From NCBI GenBank assembly GCA_907165065.1, contig OU015526.1, positions 66,673,723-66,737,722 on the forward strand: a DNA stretch of 64,000 nucleotides, given 5' to 3'. Below are positions 52,285-64,000 of this stretch, one piece after another (the first letter of the stretch is position 1; each line of letters opens with the position of its first letter). Made by a program: the position numbers and the translations under genes. The notes beneath the pieces were generated by a model that had not been told where the DNA came from, searched no databases, and worked only from the letters and a program-made list of their open reading frames with translations. This stretch comes from Caprimulgus europaeus. Its lineage: Eukaryota > Chordata > Aves > Caprimulgiformes > Caprimulgidae.

Positions 52285-54168
52285 GTTGGTGGTGGTGGTT
52301 GAATTTGCTTTTAAGCATTGAGCAAAATGAGCTGTTATTTTGTGTTTTGTTATTTGAATCTCTGTTTCAGGGGATTTAGAAAGTAATGTCTTTTAAATTA
52401 TGAAGTGTACGCAAATGATCAGAATTACAATATGTGCATTTTAGAAATGAAGCTTTGTTTTCCTTATAAAGACACAGTAGAAAAGTTTTGTCTTGTATTT
52501 GCACATGTTAATGTGTTTCCTACTGTGTGTTAAATGTACATCTTGCCATGTGCATAGCATGGTACTGCTCGTAAGAAGGTGGGATAAAATCTGAAATGGT
52601 GATTTGCAGATCCCACACCAGTTTCTTTTTGAAGACTGAAGTACCTGTTTGCGTGCCTGAAAACTAAACCCAGGCTCAAAAATCATTGTTGTCTTTAGAG
52701 GAAATTGTTTGGAAATGCGCTTAACATTTCTGCACATTGCTGGATCTAGTATTTTTTTTTCAAAAGGGCAGGAGACACCCAGTATAGCCTCAGTAGTGTG
52801 GGTAACATTTTGTGTGATTCTGTTCCACAGAGAAAGCTCAGCAGGTAGGGAGGCCTCCTTCAGGTCACTCCGCCAAACCTGTGCAGAGGGAAGTGCCTCC
52901 AGAGGATGGTGGGGCACAGTGACAGCTGCCAGGCTCTCTATAAATGTCCCTCTGCTCCAGCCAGTCTTGGGGAGTTTGCTGGGTTTAGGTCTGTCATTCA
53001 CCTGTCCTGGATAGAATACTGTTTCCTGCCACAAGAAAACTTCCAGCCCAGACTTGCCTACCTCCAGTGGGCTTTGACTGTCAGCAGCGGGGACAGCATT
53101 TACCAAAATCCTCATTAGGCACTGTAATAGGATTAGAGATCTCCGTTACTTTTATGTGCTCAGGTTTGTTACCTTTCTTTTGCAAGAGAAAAAAATCTGG
53201 GGAGAGAAAAAAAAAAATCTTTATCCCCATTTTATGTATTTATCTATAACTTTCAGACAGGTGGTACCTTTAACATTATGATAACACAATTGATTTTTAA
53301 AAGGCTGCAGTTTATCTGCCAAAATACAGGGTTGTGAAAAATCATTTGCCGTTCATTCAAGAATGTTTCATACATTTCCAGCTGACTGAAAGCACACAAA
53401 TCTGCCATGCCAGAACAGGAGCAACTCCCCAGGGGAGTAAGTCTCTCAGTAAATCAGAATTAGCTCTAGAACAGTTTAATGCTAAATGGAGTATAAAGAA
53501 CATTTAGGTATATCCCAAAAATTTTTATATCAAATGAAAATGTTATTTAATTAAAATAAAAGGAAAAGTAGAAGACTTCTCTGAAGTCTTGATGTTGGTG
53601 AAATGTGGCACAGGATAATACACTTACAACTTTAGGGTAATAGAAATATCCTGATGGTTTTCTCCTATTCTCTGGGAATATAAAATCAAAATTTTATTGA
53701 CTTTTAGACCTACTTGTGATATGTGTAATACATTCTCATGTTCACTCCTAATGTACCTGCAACAGTTTTATGTGTCATAGAAGAGCTTAAAAATCTGATT
53801 AAAGTTAAATTGATCTTTAAAAAATTGGCAGATCTTTATTTCCAATAGATTTAATTTAGTTATAGCAAAGTAATTTTTCCTGATGTACTGAAGGAAGGAT
53901 GTGACTTTAGGATTTAAAGATAAATATTTGTGGTAAAACTAAAGCTCCTTTTGCCATTGTTCTTTGAGCTAATAACTAAATTAATGTTGTGTTGCTGACT
54001 GTAGACCACTATAAGAAGCCATGCCACATTATACATATTTGGTTGCTGAAGTGCTTTTTCCACAAATTAGCCAACTTATTAGCAAGTAATTGAAAAGGTA
54101 GAGTGAACTGTGTCCTGTATTCTGTAGTAAAATTCTATGATGATTCATTTAGCATATTCTTTTCTTAG
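52285..54168 (+). other. Intron 1 of the FREM gene
   Basis: The intron begins GTTGGT after CAAG and ends in a pyrimidine-rich tract with TTTCTTAG. It is phase 1: the alanine codon is split G/CT between exons 1 and 2. A GC-richer patch at about 52,830-53,100 has no identity that I recognise; the open frames in it look like chance. The rest is AT-rich. Confidence 0.82.
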
Positions 54169-54258
54169 CTGATATTGATGAAATGAAGATCAGTTACATT
54201 CTGAAGGAAGGTGATAATACTACCAGTGACATCTTCTATTTCTCCATTGAAGACAGCA
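54169..54258 (+). pseudogene. FREM3: FREM3-like (or FREM2) exon 2
   Basis: A 90-base exon that completes CSPG repeat 12. Joined in phase it reads ADIDEMKISYILKEG and then NTTSDIFYFSIEDS, closely matching the family pattern for the end of the last CSPG repeat. It has no stop or frameshift. The acceptor (tttcttag) and donor (a/gtaagat) are both intact, and it enters and leaves in phase 1, as FREM homologues do. It would be followed by Calx-beta domain exons, none of which is visible in this window. It is classed as part of the pseudogene because exon 1 is broken; the exon itself looks functional. Confidence 0.85.
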
Positions 54259-57200
54259 GTAAGATTAAGATGCTTAATTATATGTATCTTATAGTTACAC
54301 CATCTGGAAGATTGTTCACATTAAATAAGTAACTCATCTATTATTTATTTGTAAGTAATATATAAAAGTACCATGAACACATAGGATCATAGATCACGGT
54401 ATGTTATTCATTTTAATGTATAGTGTCACAATTAATGCAAACTGCTATGGCAAGCTCTGAACTCTTAGTGGGATATAGTGTTGTCACAGTACTCTCTGTG
54501 CAGTGGCCTTTATGGAGGACTGTTGGCAGTGACAGTCCCTCATGGTCAGCTTCGCATGTTACAGAAATTCAACAGTGCAAGGTGGAGCATTGACAGTTTT
54601 GGAATAATGGCCAACTACTGAATCAAAAGAGAAAATTAACACTATCCTTTGTTAAATAAGGAGAGTTAAATTGATCTAGATCATGGCTGAGAGCCCAGTG
54701 AAATAGTAAGATAGGCTGGTTAAGTTAATTTTGGTCTTGTTTATACAGAAGCTCATAGAATTGTTTTGGTTGGAAAAGATCTTTAAGAACCTCCTTGTTT
54801 TGCTTTTAGATTGCAATGTTTCAAAGGCTTCAGTGGACCAGTGATTAATTATGTCAACTGATATGTGTATGTTGTATTTTTTTGTGTATTCCTTTGATTA
54901 CTCTTCTTTTAAAATCTCTTTTGTTCTGTGTATTGGTTTTTTTCCTGTAGGCTGCAGTATTTTTCCCCAATCATCCACATGAATTAAGTTCGCTGAGAAT
55001 TCATCAAAATTTTACACAAGTTCCTCTTAATTAAAGACAAACAGGAATATTGATAAGATAAATTTGCAGTTCAGTTAAATAAGTTCTGTGTAAGGATCTG
55101 CCTTCACAACAATCTCTGTAAACTTTCCAACTAGTTTGATGTAATCCTGAGTGCACAGGGCATGTCAGAATAGTATTCTAACACAGCATTTGACTGAAAG
55201 TTAGATTTGTGCATATTTCCTAACAGGTCTCGAAACAAGTCTGAAACATCACTGAAATATTTTGTCCAAATTTATCACACTTGATAAAAAGAAATCTGCA
55301 TTGATAGTTATGAGGATAGTCCCTGAAAAGCAGTAGCTTCTTTGAGTTTGCTAAGGCTTCCTATTCTAATTATTGCAAACCAGAAAATGGATATCTTGAT
55401 CTCTTTAAAACCAGTTACTGCCTTCTATCTATAATAGTCTGTTTCCTTTCTTGTAGCAGTATAAATCATTGTAGTTTAATGTCCACCATTTGCTATAAAC
55501 CAATCCAGCCACAGATAAGTATGTGCTTGACAAATAGGTGTTAGTTCTTAATCTGTTACGGATTAAGAACATTCTCACACTTTGGTTAGCTGAGACATTT
55601 TGATTAGCTGCGAGGAACCCATTCATTTCATGACTTGAAGATGGATGTGAGCACCTTGGATATAACTTCCAGTATTTTCCTTATCCCATCTGTAGGGCAA
55701 CACTTACTGGGTTTGGGCAGTGCACTGAGGGTATCAGTTAGCAAATCCATGAAATGCGACTTCTTCATTTTCAGTTGTCCAAGAAGTAATCAAACATTTG
55801 GAACCAGTCATTTGGCATCGTCACATTGCTCCACATATGAAAGATTAGGTAGCTTAAGGGACATTTTCAGATCAACGACATCTCTGGTTCTTTGTGATCC
55901 TGTCAGGGACAAGTTTCTCATGTTTACAAATAAAGATGGAATAGTAGGCAGCTGGGAATGTGCACAGTATTCATAGCCTGAGGGAAATTATTTCCTATCT
56001 CATTAAGGTTTGGGTAAGTAAATAATGTCACTCAACTGTCCTTACACCAGGCTTCAGGAAACTGTAAGACCTGTTTCGTAAGCAAAGAATACACCAACCC
56101 ATTCCCCATGGCTGGCACTTTGTATCCTTGGCAACTTTACAGCTGGAAAGATCTTCTGGTTTAGGAGCCAGTAGAGTAATTGGGAGACAAAGTTCTGACA
56201 AGCTGAAAATGGCTTTTGGTTTGTGCTTCCACTGGTTGTACTGAAAGAATAAGGTGGAACGTTGGCCCTCTGAAGGGAATGGAAAAAATAAGCTAGATTT
56301 CACAAGCCAATTATTTTCTAGCACTTTTTGAAGTAGTGTGCAACTGATGCAATTAAAATCAAATGGAGCTATTAATTTAAGAAAGATTGGAGATGCATTC
56401 TTTGTCTATTTTTGCTTACATTGCACTTAGAACGCAGGAGAAGGTGCTGTGAACTGCTACCTGTGTTTCTTACAGACACCTTATTTTGCTGTCACTTGAT
56501 CAATATGCAAGTCTTTCACTGATGGTAACATGACCAAGTAGGGTAATATAGTAATGATGAGAAACAATGGGGGAAAGGAACTGAGCAGATGGTTATTCTT
56601 ATTCCTTATACACCCAGGGACACAAAGAGAATCAGTTACTAGATGTTTTCATTAACATCTAGCACTTTCAGCCTCGGATAAATAGAGTGATTCTTTCAGA
56701 TAGATTACTTCAACTTCTGTCTGTTCTAGATATCAACAAACAGAGTAAGAAAAGCTGTGGCAATAAATGTGCCCAGCTAGGCTTATAACCAAAGTATGTA
56801 CTGACTGAAGGGTTGCTGTATACTGATGTGACTGGCACAACTACACGAAGAGTACACGGCTACAGGAAGGTGTGCCAAGCAAGTAACAGCTGGAAATTCA
56901 CTTAAAGTATGTTTGGTGTGGGAAAGAAGGTTGAAAAGTCAATGCTGTCATTACTACCATAGCACAAGGAAAGGCTTTTAAAAGAAATTCTCTCTGGGTT
57001 AGTCTTTTGATGGCTTTGGTGCTTAGAAATACATAAAACATATTCCCTCAGAGGCATTTACCTCCCAAGGCAGTGCCTGAAAGAAGTCACAACTGTAATA
57101 GATGTTGTGCAACTCAGGAGAAAATGTGCACTGCTTTAGTACAGTTTGCTGTACTTCAGCAACACTCAAGAAAGAGCCTGCTATTTTCTATGTTTTAAAT

Positions 57201-60200
57201 TCTAGCTTCTAAAATCCTCTTACAAGCATTTGATTTTGGATCAGCACGAAGGAAACTGAGCAACAAAGTATATGTGTGTGCTCCCCCACTGAATGGGAGA
57301 AAAAATGCATTTATTTTTCTCTGTCTTGTCACTTCCCTTGCACAAACACAGTCAGGTTCTGCCAGAGAGGTTTCACTGTTTAACGGGAGAGTATACCTTT
57401 TGAATAATAGCATTTTGTCTAACCTGAGGGTAGGAAAGATTCCTTTAGAGTCTTTATCTGGACAACTACTTGTTCTGCTATTTAATAGAGCTGCTGGGAA
57501 ACCTTTATCAGTGATATGTGTGAGAAAGGATGGCTGGCAGCTTTCAGAAAAGTTGATCCCTCTAATTTGAGGAAACTGTTCCTATTCCTGCCATTAAACT
57601 GAAGATGTGGGCAGAAGTACTAGAGTTTTAACCTACTAATTATTAGTGTGTGCTGGCAGCCTCAAATTGTGAGTGTTCAATATTGACTCTACAGTTCATT
57701 TCACAGACCAAATGTTGATACAAGTTGAATACAAAGTAGATAAGGTTCAGCCAGTTGTCATTATTTATTCCTGGGGTGAGTAAACAAATACCATAATGTT
57801 AAGTTTGTTCAAAGATTTGTAATGGAGCAATGACATTCAGTAAACCTAGAGTGGTTATTTTTGACATTACCATATTTGATTTCAAAAGTTATTTGTGATT
57901 TTTTTCCTCAGTGATTTTCATGCAAAGGTCATCCTAGTTAGACTTGGTTTGTCCAATGTCTCTCCACCTGGTTTATGTTCAGTGATATTTTGTGTGAGTA
58001 ACTCTTATTTACCTGTAGAGTTCACCTTTTTCATTTGGTAGTTTTTTAGTACACTTAACCTTTTGACACGTGGCTGCCCTCTAGACCTTGTTTTCAAATA
58101 CTGCTGCCAAAAGAGTAATGAGAGCTTTCTGATACTGAAAGCTACAATGTTTTGCTGGTGTGAACTTTGTGGGACTGATTCAGGCTTCTTTCAAACCTTG
58201 TGTGGAGTGCGATTCTAAAACTTAGAATTTCTGCTTTTACTATCATTATTATTATTATTTGATTTCAAATTCTTCTCCATCCAGTATCCATAGGGTTCAA
58301 ATCTGTACCCTTTCTGTGTGTGTAGCAAACAGGATGTGTATCTGAAGTGGGAGCAGACTCCCAGAGTAGTACTACTTACAGTGTAAACTGCCTGTATGGA
58401 AGCAGCCCTGTAAGCGGATCAAGTATTGTGAAGGTGCTGCCCCTATTTTGCTTTTATGTTTGAACTTTGCTTTTTGTCTGGAATCCTGCAAAGCCTGGAT
58501 GAAGCTTTGGCAATTCTGAAGCTGAATCAGTTTTGAGAACTACCTGCTCATCTGTCATGCATCTAATAAGAAATTTGTGTATTTTGTTTGGTGTTTGAGG
58601 ACCTCCTCAACTAAAAGAAAAAAAGCTCTGAGTCTCATCTCATGTTGATACTACTCCATTGACTATTGTTCCTTCTAATAACAGCAGCATATGAGGCCTA
58701 GGATTTAGATGAGATTTTACTGTGACTTAACTGTCAATTTCAAGAATTTTAAGAAATTAAAGATGGATGCTAAAAAAGTAATTCTAGTATTGTGCCAGTG
58801 AGGGCTTTCTAAATCCTGAGAATCCTGTCACGCAGAACCTATTTGTTATCAGTGTCACAGCAAGACTTACTTTAGAAGATGTCAGCTGGGAGGGATTATG
58901 GTCAATGTTATGGCTTTTTAGAAATTACTTTTCAGTCTAATAAGTGTGTTAGATTCAAACAGTAACACAGACTTTTAGGAAAAGTACTTCATTTTTACTT
59001 CATTTTTCTTTCCTGACTTTTCTTGAAAATCCTATATGCTTTAGCTGGGGATCTACACATGTACAGTTATATCTGAGTTCAGATTAATTTTGGACTGTGA
59101 TATTTGATACTCAACTAAAAGCTTTTAAAACCTTAAGGGTGAAAGCTAAACTGTGACATAGTATTATTAATTATGTTAATGATTATTTGGAGGAATGTGG
59201 AGGAATTTAAAAGGAGAGAAAGGGATTTTCACAGCCTACAGCACAAACTTTCTCACACTATTTTCTCGTCAGTGCACTGGTTGTCCCAGTATTACATACT
59301 GGGATTCAAATAAAACTTGAAATTCCCTGAAGTGTTTGCATTGCCCATAGTGAATAGTGTTAAATCTTGAATTTGTTCAGTAGCTGGGCTGGGCTGCACA
59401 GCTCCGTTCTTATAGTGCATCAGATAATTGTTGGGACAAGCCGGCCAGCTGTGCTTTTGCCTTCATTGGCCTTCATCTGACCACCCTATTATGCATGTTT
59501 AAAGGCACACACAGCTTCTCAACACTATTATTTCACTTGTCAAAAACATGCTTTTTTAAAGTTAAATACAGTATTTAAACGTTAATGCCAGCATATGCGC
59601 CTGTAAAGAGATATGTTAATAGGAAAGGAAACTATTCATTTAAAAATGTCTTAAGACATTCTTCCTGAATAACATCCTCATGTCATTCTTCCTGAAGACC
59701 TAACATGCCTTGGGCACTCTTTTGTTTTCCTCTGGTTCCTCCAAATCTCAGATTATTTTTCTTCTACATGTCTTTTAGCAATTGCTCTTTACCTGATTCT
59801 TTTTTTCCTATGTTATATATCCACAAGCTCTGCAAAAATAAATTCAACTACTGCCTCTGTGTTCAGGGTTCACATGGGCCTCTGATTTGTCTTTCTAATG
59901 TCTTTGACAGAATAAATAAGTAATTTTCTTTAAAATATTATTAAAAGGAAAATATTTCTGTTCTGTAAATGTTGTCAGTGGTGGGAATTTTAAGCTTGAG
60001 GGTTAGGTGTGCATTCAAAGTGGTATGAAATAGCTCCTAGTTTAACCTCTTGTAATTAGAGGGGCAGAGATTCCCCTGTAATTCCCTTAACATCTGGTGA
60101 GTCATCTGAGTACATAGATGGGTAATTAGGAATTGAAGTATAGTTTCACAGAGCAAAATCTGAATCCAGAAGGTGTTTATAATTAACATGGAGCTCATTA

Positions 60201-63200
60201 ACTTAAAAATGTATTTTTATTTGCTTTTCTGTTGGGTATTGATCATGCTATTTACATGTGTGACACATTCAGGAAAGTGTGGTGATTCTTTTCTTTGTCA
60301 CTATCCAGAAGTTAGGGGAAGAAAAAAGGTCACATAAACCTGTTTCATATAATATTCCTGTCCTAAACAGAATACAGATGTATTTGTTCTGTTCAACATG
60401 CATCTCCTATAGTACTCAAAATGTTTTTAGGATACTGTGGGATTCAGTTTCAGATGTTTGGAGCTCAAGCTGAATTATGCAAAATGGAAATTGGAATAGT
60501 GACAAGTTGCAAATCTGTTATCTGGTTTCACCTAAATTTCCTTGAAATTCATTGTCAATATCAGCACAGAGTTTCTCAGCATTGACTACTTTGATATCCG
60601 AGTCTGATATTTTCTATTTGTTTTAACCTGTTATCAGTTCTTAGAAGTCAGCTATTCTGAAATACTAGAAAATGCATTTCAGTATTGTTATTAATCTGTA
60701 AAAAATTAAGTACTTTAATGGACAGAATACGCAGACCAGATGTTGCTCCAAAGGAGGTTATAAGGGGGTTGTGTCCCAAGAGGCAAGCCTTGGAGCATCC
60801 AGAACTCATGAGGGGCACAGCCGCTGCACTGACAGCACTCATCTTGATGAAGGTGGTCCCAGATTCTCCCTTGTTAGCTTGATCTTCTGTGTAGACAAAG
60901 GGAAAGAGTCATTGTGCTCCTCCCAAGGCAGAGCCTGTGCTGCCTTGTCCCGGCTGGCTGATCATTGCTGGGATGTGGAGGAAGAGTTCAGGATTTTCTA
61001 CTTCCAATGCTGTCACCAGGAAAATACTTCATAAGATATTTGATTTCTCACATGTCATTTGAACTTAACTGCCACCAGTGATGAGACTGAACTTTGCAAG
61101 TTCAGTAATGTTCTTGTCCATTGCTCTGGCTTGTGACCTTCTTACCTAGTGTGTATTTCACTTTGTTATGCAGGAAATGTCTCTACAGGTCAGCAACAGT
61201 CACATTAGCCTTATCTAGGAACAAAATATCTCTGAAGTTAGGCAGCTATTTTTCCTGATGTTATAGAGGTTTATACTTTTTTTTTGTTTGCAGATAAGAA
61301 ATTAATAATACATTCTCATCACTCCCAGATGGCAAAGCTTTTTCTCACTTCTCAAAGGTACTGTCCATTGTTCAGCTTCAGCCTTTACCTAGTATGGCTC
61401 TTTAAGAAGCCTTCCCTAATGACTGCCTGGAGTATCAGCTGTGTTACCTGGTTTTGACATGTTGACATAATTTGGGGAATTATGAAGGCCATAACTTCCG
61501 AAGACAACCATCACGCTTATTAACCCTGCAGATTAAAACTATGGATCAGTCAGCTGCCTCTTGCTGGAACACTTTAAAGGTCAAAATATAACATATATCT
61601 CTTGCACTGATCCTTGATTTACAACATCTCCAAGGTCTCACTGTGAAGCCTCAACTTCTTCAGGGACCTGAAACGCCAAGTGTATTAAAGTATGTTGCAA
61701 AAGAATGTTGATTCAGAGGAAGGACTTAATTTATGATTAAAGCTACCATTTGCATTATGAATGGCTATTTTTATCTTCTGTTAGCACATGTGGAAAGTTA
61801 CCTTTTGGAAAATGTAGAGGCTTTCTGTTATAGTGAAAGCTCTCACTTATGATTAGTGTAAGATAATTGCATCCTTTGTGCATTGAACATGTGTGTTGTC
61901 AGTCATTGTGTTATTTTGCACAGAGAACGATAAACTTGGTAATATATCTTTACTCTCTACTTAATTTGACAGTTATGAAACATGATGCATTTTGTCACTG
62001 ACCATGTAACAGCAATAACTGAAACTTTATTTTGTTCAGGATGGAACATGCAGGAGTACTGGATAGAATGAGTGCATCCATTGATCTTTCCTCCTACTTT
62101 CTCCTAAAGGAGCCAGAGAGATTAAAAGAATTTTTGTTCTCCAAAACAGGGATTGCATTTGTAGCTGTGTGATGAGTACTGTTTGGAGAACAAACATACA
62201 AAGGACAACCTTTTTTAAGATTGTTATGGATATCCACTCAGCTGTATGTATCTATCTACATCACTTTGGTCTTACCCCAGTTTAGGGAGAAAATTAAGCT
62301 GCTTCATGTAATCAGGCAGTTCAAATAATAATAGTCTACCTCAAAATCAGGCCTATAGTTCAGTTGAAAGAATTGTGGAGTTTTCTTCCAATCTAGCTAG
62401 TACGTTTTGAATGTTTGTATTCTCTAAGATTACAGTGCATAGTCAGTTCATCATAGATATCATGACTGGAACATGTCACTATACCTTTTATTAAACTTGG
62501 CCATTGTGAGACATTGGCTAACTTCTGTTATTGTTGTTACACGCTAGCACAATCATAGGCAGTGACCGAGCTGTTGGCAGTGAGACTGCAAGTTCAACTG
62601 ATATCCTTTACTCTAGCCTGTCACTGACAGGTTAAAGATTCCTTTTGGATTCAGTTCATCTTAGTAGAAGGGCTAGGGGATAACTTCAGAGCAGATTGAA
62701 AGGTTTTCTCTGCTGAGTAATGTGGCTTCTAAGACAGAAGTTTCAAGAATATTTTTAAAAACCAGATGTGCAGTTACTTAAGTTGTCATCTTTTCTGCAG
62801 ATTCAAGAGTTAGCATAAAGGAAATACTTGCCAAATCTGTACATCCATAGGTAGAAGGTACCGTTTCTCTTTTGTGTACCACATTCAATAACTCAGTCAT
62901 CTGTTTTTCTTCAGTGGCAATTATTCACTTGTGCAGTTTGACTCTTCTTAGATCTTCAGCACTTACCTCCTAATGTAAACCTGCTCCACGAATAAATGGC
63001 ACTGGCATCACTCATTTGCCATGTCATGAAATTACCACCAAGCTTGCTTTATTGTGATACAGTCTGTAAGTAATGATGAAGTTCTTATTAAGAACAACTT
63101 ACCTGCTTTAAGAGCTCTGTGAATAGAAGTGAGCAAAGTTGTATTCAGAAGCTTTCATTTCTGTTTTGGGTGCCTGCTTTACCTTCCTTTACACAGACTT

Positions 63201-64000
63201 GCCTAGAGAATGTCTTGGCCTCAGGAAGAACTGGAAATTCCTTGGGTGGTGGTGAGGAGTGTCTTTGTGCCTTCATAGCACACATCCTTCTACAGTAGCT
63301 GTTTCAGTCCTTGCCCCTTCTCCTCTTCTTGAGCCCTCCACTTTTAAAATTTCTATCCCTTTCTAAATAGGGAAGTGTTTCTAAATAGGATGTGTCATGG
63401 CTAGGCTGCAGTTACCTATGACTGAGGCTGTTAGCAAAACAAACAAAACTAGACAAGCCTGTGATACAAAATTTTTCTCCTTATTGCACTACTAAATGCA
63501 ACTCCCCTCTACCAACACAACTGGTTTTGTTTAGAAGTGCAGTGATGATGGTTGTTGCAAATACCAAGTTCCCTTTTGCCAGAACAAGAATTTTTAGGCT
63601 TATTGTGAACCCCTGTACTTGAAAACATTTGCAGTCTCTGGACCAAAGTTTGTTTGAGAGCTGATCTCTTGCAGTGTGTTCATATATTGGAAAAACTCCA
63701 AGAATTGGGAAGGCCTAGTTAATGAAAGACTCCTTCCCAGCCACGCAGGATAAACCATGTTCCTTCATGTTAATATTTACAGCAAATTGGAGCATGGCTT
63801 TTGTGTTCCACTAAGCTACACTGGCATGGATGAACAGTGTGTTAGATGACTTCCACTGGATAAATAGTTCTAGTGTAGAATCACGTAGTGCAGCCGAGCA
63901 TGTTGTTGTGAAGCTTTAAGGATGTTTTTTCTCTTGAGTTAGTGGCTTCCAGAAATACTACAGTGATATAGTGTAAGTGACAAATTTTAACAGAAGGATA
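54259..64000 (+). other. Presumed intron 2 of the FREM gene, no further exon seen
   Basis: About 9.7 kb of AT-rich sequence after the exon 2 donor. I looked for the next exon, whose product in the family carries a tryptophan pair followed by the start of the first Calx-beta domain, and did not find it. Long introns are normal in these genes, so its absence here does not prove that the 3' half is lost. Apart from the CR1 tail listed and an ATT microsatellite near 58,242-58,258 I see no repeats. Short open frames, such as 60,685-60,882 plus, are unrecognised. Confidence 0.6.
54748..54795 (-). mobile_element. CR1 LINE 3' tail remnant, minus strand
   Basis: The sequence ctcatagaattgttttggtt, then ggaaaagatctttaagaacc, is a degraded reverse-complement CR1 3' terminus, comparable with the tail at 35.5 kb but more diverged. 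Only about 45 bases remain. It lies within the presumed intron 2. Confidence 0.75.

Noticed and set aside
54505..54620. A short reading (VTVPHGQLRML) that resembles the HGxL core of CSPG repeats
   Set aside because: Only about ten residues match a loose motif, a stop follows soon after, no convincing splice sites flank it, and the family has no further CSPG repeat after exon 2.

Overview
The window looks like bird nuclear DNA. Four CR1 LINE fragments are recognisable. Three of them carry the 3' untranslated or tail sequence typical of bird genomes. The background is AT-rich and sparse in repeats, and the one gene has vertebrate exon/intron structure with a CpG island at its 5' end. There are no operons, prokaryotic genes, CRISPR arrays or recognisable RNA genes. 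Layout: positions 1-46,540 hold no gene I can support. This stretch has a CR1 reverse-transcriptase relic (about 370-870), two minus-strand CR1 3' pieces (about 13,696-13,925 and 35,490-35,565), several G/T- or A/C-rich low-complexity tracts, and otherwise unique AT-rich DNA. A CpG island lies at about 46,550-47,960. It leads into the only gene, a plus-strand member of the FRAS1/FREM basement-membrane protein family, most likely FREM3 (FREM2 is the alternative). Its giant first exon runs from 47,195 to 52,284 and is followed by a 1.9 kb intron and a 90 bp second exon (54,169-54,258). The remaining 9.7 kb looks like intron 2 and shows no further exon. The first exon encodes a signal peptide, the FREM N-terminal region and most of twelve CSPG (NG2-type) repeats. 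It is interrupted by two in-frame stop codons and three frameshifts, while the flanking protein sequence, intron phase and splice sites remain well preserved. This pattern fits a recently inactivated gene, a degenerate second copy (sex-linked, germline-restricted or duplicated), or less likely an error-rich assembly. It is the most notable observation in the window. The FREM2-versus-FREM3 call rests on recalled family resemblance, not on a computed alignment, and needs synteny or a tree.
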